The notes: generated from the letters alone by a model not told the origin. A stretch of 15,992 nucleotides of DNA from Candidatus Falkowbacteria bacterium CG10_big_fil_rev_8_21_14_0_10_43_11 (GCA_002778635.1 PFAS01000006.1:36972-52963); one strand, 5' to 3'; shown: positions 1 to 7,785, counted from the first letter of the stretch. A program made the numbers and translations.

Positions 1-3000
1 CACGAGTAACCGGCGAAACTGTTGGGACTTACGCCATCACGCAGGGTACTCTGACAGCAGGTAGCAACTATAATCTGACATTCGTCAGCGCTGATTTAAC
101 AATCACAGAAAAAACCACTCCAACCATCTCCGTTACCAACTCGCCCGTTACCTACAACAGAACGGCGCAGGCGGCAACGGTTGTCGGTTCGGTGGCTGGT
201 ACAGTCAGTAACATAAAATATAACACTTCCGCGACTGTGCCGACTAATGCCGGTACCTACGCGGTAACGGCTGACTTTGTACCGGACGACACTGTGAATT
301 ACGCAAGTTTAACCGGCGCATCGGCTGGCAACTTTATAATTAGTAAAGTTGTTCTCACAATCTCCGGTGTAACAATCCCCGACAAAACTTACGACGGCAA
401 CGCGCTCGGAACATTAAATACTTCCAGTGTCAGCCTTGTAGGTGTGATATCAGGGGATACCGTAAATATTGACAACAGTTCGACAGTAGTGACCTTTAAC
501 AAAAGCATTAGCGTTGCTAATAACATCTCCGTTACCGTTACCGGCCTGGCCGCGAGCGGACCTGACAGTGGAAATTATACTGTCAGTCAGCCGTCCGGAC
601 TTACTGGCAACATCGTAGCTAAATCCATCGGTATTACCGGCATAACCGGTAGCAATCGCGCCTATAACGGCACGATAGATGCCAGCTTTACTGGCACAGC
701 CGTGCTGGTAAGCGCTGACATTGTCGGAACTGACGATGTTATCCTGACTGGTACGCCGGTAGCAGTTTTTGCTGATACCAATGTAGGCATAGGCAAAATT
801 ATCATGGTAAGCGGATATAGCTTGGGTGGTATAGATAAGGATAATTATTCCCTTACTCAACCCACTTTAACAGCTACTATCACGGCAAAAAGTATTACGG
901 TCACGGCGGACGCTAAAAGTAAAATCATAGGTGATTCTGACCCGGCGCTAACTTATAGTGTTTCGCCGACATTAATTATTGGTGACAGTTTTACCGGCGC
1001 GCTTACTCGCGCGGCTGGCGAAAGTGCTAGTACTTATGCTATTTTAATAGGCACTTTAAGTGCCGGTACTAACTATAATATAACTTATGTTGGCGCAATA
1101 TTGACGATTAATCCGGCGCCAACGGCTACACCAACCAATACTCCGGTACCTCCGGCAACGGTGACAAATACGCCGACCAAAACATTTACGCCGGTACCGC
1201 CGGCAACGAGTACGCCAACGAAAACAAGTACGCCTATGCCGCCAACACCAACGAAAACAAGCGTGATAGGGCCGAGTTCTACCCCTGCCCCCACTCCGGT
1301 TCCCGTTAATCATGCTCCAACCTTGTATGTCATCATCGATAAAACGATTGGTGAGGGTGAGTTGTTAACATTTAGAGCTGAGGCGTGGGACCAAGATGGC
1401 GACAGTTTCAGTTTTAGTTCTCAGAATTTACCTGAGGGAGCCACTTTTGATTCTATAGGGAACTTTAGTTGGCGTCCGAACCACCAACAAGCTGATAAAT
1501 ATAATGTATATTTATCAGTATCAGACCAACATAACTATAGCAATTCCCAAAGAGTTGTAATTACCGTGCAGGAGCGGGAAGAATCAACTCCTACTCCAAC
1601 ATTGCCGCCAACAAATACGCCGGTTCCGACGAATACGCCGACTATAGTAATAGCGACGCAAAAACCGACGGCAACGGCCACTCCGATTCCGACCAGTACG
1701 CCTACGGCGACGAATACGGCTGTTCCAACGGCTACGCCTACAATAACGCCGAATGTAAACAACCAGCCGCCGGTAATTTCTTTATCTTCTCCGGCTGGCG
1801 TATTAAGCCCGGCTAATGTTAACTTTAAGCAGGGCGAGTATGTTAAATTGGTTGCTGGAGTAGATGACTCAGACGGACCAAATTCGGCAGAACAGATGGC
1901 TTTGCCGAGCAGCTGGGTAATTATTGGCGACACAAACAAAGCGGAAATAAAGTATCTTGCCTATAATAAAAAGGTATGGCTGGGATTGACCCTATCAACC
2001 ACGCAAGTAGGGCAATATACTTTAAACCTGACGGTATATGACGGCAACAAAACCAGTGAGGTGTTTATCATCAACTGGGCCGTCATGAAAGTTGTCCCGC
2101 CGACGATAGAGTTAATGTCTGCCAGCCAAGCGTTAGGAAGTGTTTTACAGGACAGTAATCTGTCATTACAGATTGAATCTGTAAACAAATACGAAACGCA
2201 AGCGGCAAATATAGTCGTTCCGGTAACAGCACCGGTAGTGGATAGTTCAGTTGCAAGTGTAGGCAATCAAGCTATCATGACCCTTACGGCTGATACCAGC
2301 AATATGGGTTCGTTCCAGTTTGAGGTATATGCTTATGCCAGCGACGGCAAAACGCACTCGACTTTGGTTATTTCGTACACGGTAGCGACGGCACCAACGG
2401 CAACTCCAGTTCCGACGGCAACCAAAACTCCGGTTCCGCCTACGAATACGCCAAAACCAACGGCGACCGCAACGGCTATTCCGACAAATACGCCAGCGCT
2501 ACCGATGGCAACAAAAACGCCGGGAGCAGTTATTCCTCCGACGAACACGCCGATAATGGCTATCCCAACGCCGGTGCCACCGACAAGCACGCCAACTTTC
2601 ATTCCAACCGCGACGCCTATTCCGGCGCCATGGAATGTGGTGGCGGAGATTACCGACAAAACAGATGCTGAAGTAATGATAACGCTAACTTGGGAATCAG
2701 GCGCTGCCAGTGGCTTCGCGATTCATGCTTATAAAAATATAAGCGTGTATATGGGAGCCACAAGAGCAGAAGGCGCGCAACGGTCACAAGCATTCACTTT
2801 TGACTATGAGGATTTAAATAGTTTTAAATTCTATATCGCTCAAGTGAATCAGGATGGCAGTTTGCGCACCTCTTTTACCCCATCCAACGGAGTAATTGTG
2901 GCAGCCGAACCAGTTGTCATTCCCAAACCAGTAAAACCGGCCTGGGTGATAGCCGAACAAATTAACCCCACCCAAGTTATAATCGCTTGGGCGACAGACG

Positions 3001-3974
3001 AGTCTAATGTCGGCTACGACATAAACACTTACCTGCCTGGTAATGTTTATGTCCCAAAATTCAGCGGCCGAATCGCCGGAGCAACTGGGGAACAACTGCT
3101 GAATTTAACGCCGGACGACGGAGGTATTTATACCTACTATGTCCGCGGATTAAACGCTTTGGGCGTGCCGAGTGATTGGATAAAATCCGAACCGCTTACG
3201 GTCATCGCTCCCCCGCAGCCTTTTGTGGTGAGCGTCTACGACACCGCCGCGTCCACTAAAAATATTAGCGGCGCGACCGATTACGACGCATTGGAAAACC
3301 GCCAGCTGGCAATCAGCTGGGTGGATAATTCCAACGAACAAGTCAGCGGCTACCATATTTATGTAGCTACTGAAACAACTGACACCAGAGGAATATTCCT
3401 CGGATTTACGAGCCGTACCGGCACAATGCTTGAGTGGAAAGCAGGTAATCCTTCTATCGCGCCTAAATTCCGCTCCGGTCCCGACTTTGGCGATAAAAAA
3501 TTCCTGGTTTTCGCTTTACGAACAGGAAAAGCGCCATTAGGGCCGTTCTCAAGCGGAATGGTAAAGTTAGCGCCGACGGTGATAATCACGGACAACCTGG
3601 ATTCGTTGGCTGATTTAAGCAACGGCCAGGACGCGGATCCGGCAAACGCCCGTGAACTCGCACTGCGTTGGGATAATTTTGACGGCAGCAACATTGACGC
3701 CGCTAACATTAAGTACTTCCATGTTTATGCGCGAGTGAACGGCGCCGGAAATTTCTTCTACTTAGGGGTGGTAGCTGATCCAATAAACACATCGTTTATT
3801 TGGAAGCAGACTACTGCCGGTAGCACCGCAGCGGCTTTCCGTAACGGACCACAATTTGGTAACTCATACGAATTTAAACTTTACCCAGTGAAAAAAGTAT
3901 TTGAAGCAGGGGTAGAAAGAACATTCTATGGACCATTCCAGACCGCCGGACCGGTGCAGTTCATCCAGCAGTAA
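1..3974 (+). CDS. Large modular secreted/surface protein with MBG/YDG Ig-like repeats, Thr/Pro linkers and FN3-like domains (5' partial)
   Basis: The frame is open from base 3 (no stop before the GTG at 192), so the gene starts left of the window; 1323 residues are visible. By nucleotide: MBG-type module ends at 3-107 and 120-344; YDG-type modules at 345-620 (KTYDG) and 621-884; another MBG module at 885-1109 (GTLSAGTNYNITYVGAILTI). Then Thr/Pro linker 1 (1110-1316), a putative Ig domain (1317-1571, LPEGATFD...GNFSWRP), linker 2 (1581-1769), an undefined beta-rich stretch (1770-2384), linker 3 (2385-2627), two FN3-like domains (2628-2900, 2934-3203) and a duplicated C-terminal module (3213-3572, 3573-3968). 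The repeat modules and linkers suggest an extracellular adhesive or structural protein; that is inference. No sorting motif or C-terminal membrane anchor is visible, and the N-terminus is off-window, so attachment cannot be judged. No catalytic domain was recognised. Confidence 0.9.
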   Translation, partial: RVTGETVGTYAITQGTLTAGSNYNLTFVSADLTITEKTTPTISVTNSPVTYNRTAQAATVVGSVAGTVSNIKYNTSATVPTNAGTYAVTADFVPDDTVNYASLTGASAGNFIISKVVLTISGVTIPDKTYDGNALGTLNTSSVSLVGVISGDTVNIDNSSTVVTFNKSISVANNISVTVTGLAASGPDSGNYTVSQPSGLTGNIVAKSIGITGITGSNRAYNGTIDASFTGTAVLVSADIVGTDDVILTGTPVAVFADTNVGIGKIIMVSGYSLGGIDKDNYSLTQPTLTATITAKSITVTADAKSKIIGDSDPALTYSVSPTLIIGDSFTGALTRAAGESASTYAILIGTLSAGTNYNITYVGAILTINPAPTATPTNTPVPPATVTNTPTKTFTPVPPATSTPTKTSTPMPPTPTKTSVIGPSSTPAPTPVPVNHAPTLYVIIDKTIGEGELLTFRAEAWDQDGDSFSFSSQNLPEGATFDSIGNFSWRPNHQQADKYNVYLSVSDQHNYSNSQRVVITVQEREESTPTPTLPPTNTPVPTNTPTIVIATQKPTATATPIPTSTPTATNTAVPTATPTITPNVNNQPPVISLSSPAGVLSPANVNFKQGEYVKLVAGVDDSDGPNSAEQMALPSSWVIIGDTNKAEIKYLAYNKKVWLGLTLSTTQVGQYTLNLTVYDGNKTSEVFIINWAVMKVVPPTIELMSASQALGSVLQDSNLSLQIESVNKYETQAANIVVPVTAPVVDSSVASVGNQAIMTLTADTSNMGSFQFEVYAYASDGKTHSTLVISYTVATAPTATPVPTATKTPVPPTNTPKPTATATAIPTNTPALPMATKTPGAVIPPTNTPIMAIPTPVPPTSTPTFIPTATPIPAPWNVVAEITDKTDAEVMITLTWESGAASGFAIHAYKNISVYMGATRAEGAQRSQAFTFDYEDLNSFKFYIAQVNQDGSLRTSFTPSNGVIVAAEPVVIPKPVKPAWVIAEQINPTQVIIAWATDESNVGYDINTYLPGNVYVPKFSGRIAGATGEQLLNLTPDDGGIYTYYVRGLNALGVPSDWIKSEPLTVIAPPQPFVVSVYDTAASTKNISGATDYDALENRQLAISWVDNSNEQVSGYHIYVATETTDTRGIFLGFTSRTGTMLEWKAGNPSIAPKFRSGPDFGDKKFLVFALRTGKAPLGPFSSGMVKLAPTVIITDNLDSLADLSNGQDADPANARELALRWDNFDGSNIDAANIKYFHVYARVNGAGNFFYLGVVADPINTSFIWKQTTAGSTAAAFRNGPQFGNSYEFKLYPVKKVFEAGVERTFYGPFQTAGPVQFIQQ
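1110..1316 (+). repeat. Thr/Pro-rich linker 1
   Basis: Low-complexity coding repeat of the form T-P-T-N-T-P-V-P-P-A-T, built from repeated acg/ccg/cca/act codons, between an MBG module and a putative Ig domain. Probably an extended flexible spacer and possibly O-glycosylated; both are inference. The antisense strand shows spurious Gly/Val-rich ORFs. Confidence 0.85.
1581..1769 (+). repeat. Thr/Pro-rich linker 2
   Basis: Second low-complexity Thr/Pro/Ala coding segment (TPTATPTITP-like units) separating the putative Ig domain from the undefined beta-rich region. Composition and codons resemble linkers 1 and 3, which suggests expansion from a common unit. Confidence 0.85.
2385..2627 (+). repeat. 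Thr/Pro-rich linker 3
   Basis: Longest of the three Thr/Pro linkers, about 81 residues, with recurring P-T-N-T-P and P-T-A-T-K-T-P units. It ends just before the FN3-like domains at the motif PAPWNV. Confidence 0.85.
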
Positions 3975-4013
3975 TTAGTTCTTTAAATTTATACAGTTCT
4001 TTTTTGACAATCA

Positions 4014-4050
4014 GGGCTCAATTCCTTTCGGGAATTGAGCCCATTTTTTT
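4014..4050 (+). terminator. Rho-independent terminator of the surface protein gene
   Basis: Perfect 12-bp stem GGGCTCAATTCC (4014-4025) / GGAATTGAGCCC (4031-4042) with loop TTTCG, followed after one A by seven Ts (4044-4050). It lies 39 bases after the stop. The other strand has no T tract after the stem, so it acts on the + strand. Confidence 0.95.
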
Positions 4051-4075
4051 ACCCTGTGAAATAAATTTTAATTTT

Positions 4076-4489
4076 CTATCTTGCAAAATCTGCCAATAAT
4101 TCAAGTTCTTTTGGATTGGCTAGCTTATTTCTTTTTAAAATATCCAAATTTTTTAATTTCCAACTCTTATCTCGCTCTCGGTCGCCTTTGACAACGGAGA
4201 TGATGTCTCCTTTCTGGTCGGCTAACTTGCTGTCTAATGTACTATCAATATATCTTTTCATCTCATCAGTGTGTTCGCCCTTGATATATTCAATAATATC
4301 GCCTTTCTGGTCGGATAATTTACTGTCAATATACGCTTTCATTTCATGAGTATGCTGGGAAAGCTTTGTATCTATTTTTTCATCCATTATATGTTCCATC
4401 GCCGGCAATAAAACATCTTCAGTAAAAGTCCCTAAAACTTCCACCAACTCTTTTTTAGTAACCGGATTGTTTTGATTATTTTTTATCAT
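4076..4489 (-). CDS. Small charged helical protein with a tandem repeat, unknown function
   Basis: 137 residues, stop TAG; not assigned to a family. It is highly charged and apparently all-helical, with no signal peptide or membrane segment, so probably cytoplasmic. Two near-identical units lie back to back: HTHEMKAYIDSKLSDQKGD (about residues 46-64) and HTDEMKRYIDS...KLADQKGD, each followed by II-x3-KG. The DNA of the copies is also close: cctttctggtcgg recurs at 4209-4221 and 4302-4314. A basic tail (DRERDKSWKLKNLDILKRNK) follows. Coiled-coil oligomerisation is a reasonable inference. The ATG at 4487-4489 is only about 10 bases below a predicted -10 box, so the message is probably near-leaderless. 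Small charged repeat proteins of this style are common hypotheticals in Patescibacteria (general recollection). A structural or regulatory role is possible but unproven. Confidence 0.75.
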   Translation of the reverse strand: MIKNNQNNPVTKKELVEVLGTFTEDVLLPAMEHIMDEKIDTKLSQHTHEMKAYIDSKLSDQKGDIIEYIKGEHTDEMKRYIDSTLDSKLADQKGDIISVVKGDRERDKSWKLKNLDILKRNKLANPKELELLADFAR

Positions 4490-4498
4490 ACATTTTAC

Positions 4499-4527
4499 AT
4501 AATAAGATAATCTTATTTCTTAGTCAA
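4499..4527 (-). promoter_or_regulatory. Sigma-70-type promoter of the small repeat protein
   Basis: On the minus strand TTGACT (4527-4522) is followed by a 17-base spacer and TATTAT (4504-4499); both boxes match consensus at five of six positions. The ATG begins at 4489, so transcription should start at or a few bases before it, giving a leaderless or nearly leaderless mRNA. Confidence 0.75.
4501..4517. promoter_or_regulatory. 17-bp perfect palindrome overlapping the promoter (candidate operator)
   Basis: AATAAGAT (4501-4508), one central base, ATCTTATT (4510-4517). It covers part of the -10 box and the adjacent spacer of the promoter at 4499-4527, where a dimeric repressor would block RNA polymerase. 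The operator role is inferred from position and symmetry only. Confidence 0.5.
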
Positions 4528-4589
4528 CCGCTACTATTTATTGGCTCGTCCACAATAACAGAATTTGCTTTCTTGTTTTAATGTTCTCG

Positions 4590-4607
4590 TGTTTTAATGT
4601 TTTAATG
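4590..4607. repeat. 18-bp repeat, copy A, at the 3' end of the isomerase gene
   Basis: TGTTTTAATGTTTTAATG, identical to 7806-7823 at the 3' end of rpoD. It spans the isomerase stop codon. A further tgttttaatgtt lies just outside it at about 4574-4585, so the region is a small ATTAAAAC array on the minus strand. Confidence 0.7.
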
Positions 4608-5565
4608 TCTCCTTAAACTCCTCCACCATCGGCACCTGTTCCGGGTCCAGACCGTAACTTTGCGCTAAACTAACCGCCGCGAAGTCCGCGAGTACGAGCG
4701 AAGCAAACGCCTTTTGCCAAAAATTCTTCCCTGCCAATTCTATTATTTCTACCGCTAGTCCCCGGTCCTGATATAATTTTTGCAAAATGGCCAGCCGCTT
4801 TAAATTGCGCGGCTCGTCCGCGTTGTCGCGCAAGAATATAAAATAAAATTTCTCTGACAAATTTTTGGTCGCGTCTTTTATATCCAACCCTGTCATCTCG
4901 TTATGGTTTAATTCCGGCAAGACATTATGGAACGCGGGAATTTTACCGGTTTCGTTAAAAATAATTTTCCAGTTTAACGCAATCGCGCGATTGCCCGTAG
5001 TAGCGTAAATTATCGGCACGCGCCCTTTTAGCCTGTTCGCCAATTCCCTGCCCGCTTGTTCATATTCCCGCGGCAATAAAATTTTCTTTAATTCTTTCGT
5101 TTCCTTCAGCGCCTCGCGCGCGCCAATTAATTTTAACATCGCTTTTAAACTGTAACCCAAGGCCGAGCGCGGCTGAATGCCCGTGTCCGGAATTTGGATG
5201 TAAGGCAAATTATTTTCTTTCGCTAGCGCCAATAATTTTCCGCCGACCGCAATTACCGCCACGGATAAATTTTTCGTAAGCGCCGAATTTAGTCCGTCAA
5301 TCACCTCTTCCGTATTGCCGGAATAAGAACTGGCGATAATCAAACTTTTCTGCAAATCTTTTTCGCTTATTTTCGGCAAGCCGTAATCGCTATGGATTTT
5401 GAGGTTTATTGTCTGGTCGCAGGACAAGATTAAATCCGCGGCCAGGTGCGAGCCGCCCATGCCTAGCAAAATAAACTGCTTATGCCTTTTAAATTTATCC
5501 TTGTTTTCAATTTTTGGCGTCCAACTAAATTGTTTGGGTAAGTTGTTGATTGCGTCTTGCATCAT
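4594..5565 (-). CDS. Bifunctional phosphoglucose/phosphomannose isomerase (SIS family)
   Basis: 323 residues, typical for the short PGI/PMI type. It would interconvert glucose-6-phosphate or mannose-6-phosphate with fructose-6-phosphate in the cytoplasm, linking glycolysis to mannose-based glycan precursors. Motifs: GMGGSHLAADL (35-45) and SSYSGNTEEV (79-88), the sugar-phosphate-binding SIS loops; QPRSALGY (131-138) with Arg133; FNE (Glu205) and NHNE (His221); C-terminal VEEFK (Lys318). The 16-residue Glu-to-His spacing equals that of Glu203/His219 in the Pyrobaculum enzyme, and Arg133 fits the family's Arg135. Two Met codons open the frame (5565 and 5562); no Shine-Dalgarno motif precedes either. 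A terminator separates it from the upstream IMPDH gene, so it is probably transcribed alone from the repeat-rich spacer at 5566-5680. No intrinsic terminator follows it. Confidence 0.92.
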   Translation of the reverse strand: MMQDAINNLPKQFSWTPKIENKDKFKRHKQFILLGMGGSHLAADLILSCDQTINLKIHSDYGLPKISEKDLQKSLIIASSYSGNTEEVIDGLNSALTKNLSVAVIAVGGKLLALAKENNLPYIQIPDTGIQPRSALGYSLKAMLKLIGAREALKETKELKKILLPREYEQAGRELANRLKGRVPIIYATTGNRAIALNWKIIFNETGKIPAFHNVLPELNHNEMTGLDIKDATKNLSEKFYFIFLRDNADEPRNLKRLAILQKLYQDRGLAVEIIELAGKNFWQKAFASLVLADFAAVSLAQSYGLDPEQVPMVEEFKETLKH

Positions 5566-5580
5566 ATAGCTAGTTAAAAG

Positions 5581-5650
5581 TTTATAAAGTCCTTAAAGTC
5601 TATAAAGTCAAAATTCCTTAACTTTATGGACTTTCAACTTTATGGACTTT
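5581..5650. repeat. AT-rich short-repeat array with imperfect dyad symmetry
   Basis: AACTTTATGGACTTT occurs twice with a 16-base period (5620-5634, 5636-5650). The left half (5581-5609) contains three ataaagtc/ttaaagtc units that are approximately complementary, so the segment could fold into a bulged hairpin. It also contains a weak minus-strand promoter match for the isomerase: TTGACT at 5611-5606 and TATAAA at 5586-5581, spaced 19. Confidence 0.6.
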
Positions 5651-5685
5651 ACAGACTAATAGTATCACTTTCCCCGCTTTTGCGC

Positions 5686-5719
5686 AAAAAAAGACGGTCA
5701 AGCGATTTGCCTAACCGTC
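5686..5719 (-). terminator. Rho-independent terminator after the IMPDH gene
   Basis: On the minus strand GACGGT (5719-5714) pairs with ACCGTC (5698-5693); inner GC pairs may extend the stem. Seven Ts follow (5692-5686). It lies about 30 bases past the IMPDH stop. Confidence 0.8.
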
Positions 5720-5749
5720 GTTGATTTTAATAAACTTTAAACTTAATTT

Positions 5750-7300
5750 TTACTCTCGCAACACTCTCGTTTCCATTTGGCGCTGTCCCGCGGATGACAG
5801 TAAAGACCAAATATAGGGCTCATTGCCTATTTTATGCAAATCCTCAATTGTAGCCGCGCCTACATGCGATAATCCGCCGCAGATTAGTTCCTCGTCTTGC
5901 GGCCACCAACTTTTTAGCGGACCGCGGCATTCAACAAAACCTTCAACCCCTTCCGGCGCTTGTTTGCCCGTTCCGTAACGAAAGCTAGCTGATCGATCGC
6001 GGATAGCGCCGCGTGAAGCCATTCCGCGATAATAAACAAGGTCGCCAGCTCTCGCTCCGCTGTCAACGGCGGCTAAAGACTCCTGCGCCGCCGCGAAATA
6101 TTTTCCCGCCATGCATAGATGCGCTCCCGCCGCCAGCGCTTTAACAATTTGACCGGTATTATTAATGCCGCCATCAGCAATAATAATCGGCGCATGTTTT
6201 CCCTCGCTGATTAAATATTCGCGGGTGCAAACGCACTCCCGAATAAGACTAAACATCGGAACGCCAACGCCGGTAACAAGCGAGGTGGTGCAAATTGAGC
6301 CGGAACCGATACCAACTTTGACCGCGTCAACGCCAACTTCCGCCAGCCGCAAATACCCGTCAATGCTGGCGACATTGCCGGCAATAACCGCCGCGCCGTA
6401 AAGTTCCGCTATTGTTACGATTATTTTTACGATTTTGTCCGCTTGCTCAATGACTGGGGGGCAATTACCATGACTGGAATCAATAACAATTAAACTCACG
6501 CCCAATTCCAGTCCCTTTTTTGCCCGTTTAATGTCTTCCGGATTGACGCTCACTGCCATGCCGACCAACGGCTTGCCGTTATGATAAGCCGGTTTAGCCG
6601 GTCGGCAATCTTTACGAAAATACATCCCGCAAAATACTCCGTTGTCATCCACTACCGGTAAAACCGAACATCCGCGCTCGCTCAACAACCGCTTTCTAAC
6701 AATTTCAAATTTTTCCGCCGGTTTAATTGTAATTAAATCTTTAAGCGGAGTCATCCATTTTGTCACCGGTTCAGACACGTTTTCTTTCAAGGCGGCGTTT
6801 TTAGTAAAAAGTATGCCGAGTAACTTTTTGTCCGCGTTTACTGCCGGAATAGTGCTATAATGATATTTTTGCAAAATATCAGCCGCGTCTTCAAGAGTAT
6901 CGGCAGAGCCGAGAGTCTTGGGTTGATGTACAAAACAGGGACTATGATTTATTATTTGCTTAATCCATTCAAACTGTACCTCCGCTTTTTTATGGCGATA
7001 AATAATACAACCCATCCCCAGTTCAAAAGCCGCTTGGCCCAATTCGGACCCGGATAACGTATCCATCGGAGCGGTTAAAAGCGGCGCGGCCAAACGGATG
7101 TTGCCGCAACTAACGCTTAAATCAACGTCTGACGGCGCAACTTCTGAATATCTGTCGGTTAAAGCGACCTCGTCTAAACTGTAGCGCGGCAGCGGGTTGC
7201 ACCTTCCCGGCTGAAAATTTGGATATATGTCTTTCATTATTTTTCTTAAAAGCCACTCGCGCTCCTCTTGACTCTGAAATTGCAGGAATTTTTTTATCAT
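5750..7300 (-). CDS. guaB: IMP dehydrogenase / GMP reductase family enzyme with tandem CBS domains
   Basis: 516 residues from the chosen ATG (7300-7298), which has GGAGG at 7309-7313, eight bases away; the frame extends 26 codons further but the longer start lacks support. IMPDH oxidises IMP to XMP with NAD+, the committed step to GMP. Seen: TIM-barrel start (PLLTAPMDT, 73-81), CBS pair at about 118-235, DSSHG (274-278), AGNVAS (307-312), VGIGSGSICTT with catalytic Cys337, IIADGGI (373-379), YRGMAS (424-429), and the flap with Arg441-Tyr442 and APEGVEG (448-454). The flap and CBS pair favour IMPDH over GMP reductase. The catalytic loop is divergent: GSGS instead of GPGS, and Ser340 where CTT-Arg is normal in both enzymes. 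The gene has its own promoter region and terminator. Confidence 0.82.
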   Translation of the reverse strand: MIKKFLQFQSQEEREWLLRKIMKDIYPNFQPGRCNPLPRYSLDEVALTDRYSEVAPSDVDLSVSCGNIRLAAPLLTAPMDTLSGSELGQAAFELGMGCIIYRHKKAEVQFEWIKQIINHSPCFVHQPKTLGSADTLEDAADILQKYHYSTIPAVNADKKLLGILFTKNAALKENVSEPVTKWMTPLKDLITIKPAEKFEIVRKRLLSERGCSVLPVVDDNGVFCGMYFRKDCRPAKPAYHNGKPLVGMAVSVNPEDIKRAKKGLELGVSLIVIDSSHGNCPPVIEQADKIVKIIVTIAELYGAAVIAGNVASIDGYLRLAEVGVDAVKVGIGSGSICTTSLVTGVGVPMFSLIRECVCTREYLISEGKHAPIIIADGGINNTGQIVKALAAGAHLCMAGKYFAAAQESLAAVDSGARAGDLVYYRGMASRGAIRDRSASFRYGTGKQAPEGVEGFVECRGPLKSWWPQDEELICGGLSHVGAATIEDLHKIGNEPYIWSLLSSAGQRQMETRVLRE

Positions 7301-7308
7301 GATTATGT

Positions 7309-7313
7309 CCTCC
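7309..7313 (-). promoter_or_regulatory. Shine-Dalgarno GGAGG deciding the IMPDH start
   Basis: GGAGG on the minus strand, eight bases before the ATG at 7300. It fixes the start at MIKKFLQFQS rather than the upstream in-frame codon at 7378. It is the clearest ribosome binding site in the window. Confidence 0.8.
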
Positions 7314-7349
7314 GTTTTTGTTTTTAAAGACCAAAATTTTATTAAACTA

Positions 7350-7378
7350 AACCTACCATAAACAATAATAAAAATCAA
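7350..7378 (-). promoter_or_regulatory. guaB: Candidate promoter of the IMPDH gene
   Basis: Minus strand TTGATT (7378-7373), 17-base spacer, TAGGTT (7355-7350). A TG dinucleotide one base before the -10 box forms an extended -10. The -10 hexamer keeps only T1, A2 and T6 of consensus, so this is moderate evidence. Confidence 0.4.
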
Positions 7379-7381
7379 GGG

Positions 7382-7410
7382 TTGCCGAAAAAAAATAAAT
7401 AAGCTATAAT
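7382..7410 (+). promoter_or_regulatory. trxA: Promoter of the thioredoxin gene
   Basis: TTGCCG (7382-7387), 17-base A-rich spacer, perfect TATAAT (7405-7410). The predicted start near 7417 gives a leader of about 24 bases without a Shine-Dalgarno motif. It sits back to back with the candidate IMPDH promoter. Confidence 0.8.
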
Positions 7411-7440
7411 AACAAAACCTAATTTATTAAACTTAATAAT

Positions 7441-7761
7441 ATGCTAGAAATAATCCTCACTGACCAAAACTTTGAACAAGAAGTCCTGCAGGCCAAACAG
7501 CCGGTATTAGTGGATTTTTGGGCGCCCTGGTGCGGCCCGTGCCAAATGATGGGACCGGTGATTGAAGAACTCGCGCGCGACCTGGCCGGCAAAGCCAAAG
7601 TCGGCAAACTTAATGTGGACGAAAACCAGACGACCGCGGAAAAATATAATGTCATGAGCATCCCGACTATTATCATTTTTAAAAACGGGCAAATCGCCGA
7701 AGAAATGTCCGGGGTGCAAAGCAAAGAAGCGCTTGCGGAAAAACTGAACGCTTTACTATAA
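7441..7761 (+). CDS. trxA: Thioredoxin
   Basis: 106 residues, the standard size of a single-domain cytoplasmic thioredoxin that reduces protein disulfides. The active site is WCGPC (Cys31 and Cys34) within DFWAPWCGPCQMM; Asp25 fits the buried acid of the family, and the cis-proline is Pro75 in SIPTI. There is no signal peptide. The ATG at 7441 follows a near-consensus promoter, and no other start is plausible. No Shine-Dalgarno motif is seen. The gene stands alone: divergent from the IMPDH gene and convergent with rpoD, from which a bidirectional hairpin terminator separates it. No thioredoxin reductase gene lies in the window. Confidence 0.97.
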   Translation: MLEIILTDQNFEQEVLQAKQPVLVDFWAPWCGPCQMMGPVIEELARDLAGKAKVGKLNVDENQTTAEKYNVMSIPTIIIFKNGQIAEEMSGVQSKEALAEKLNALL

Positions 7762-7785
7762 ACGCCTTAAAAAAAACTATAAAAT

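Noticed and set aside
1085..2659. Several minus-strand ORFs rich in Gly/Val (GVGVAVG-type) opposite the surface protein
   Set aside because: They are antisense readings of the Thr/Pro-codon linkers; their protein looks repetitive only because the sense codons are. The sense frame is one long ORF with recognisable domains.
7301..7378. 26-codon N-terminal extension of the IMPDH gene
   Set aside because: GGAGG lies eight bases before the internal ATG at 7300, family similarity begins after it, and the extension covers the candidate promoter.
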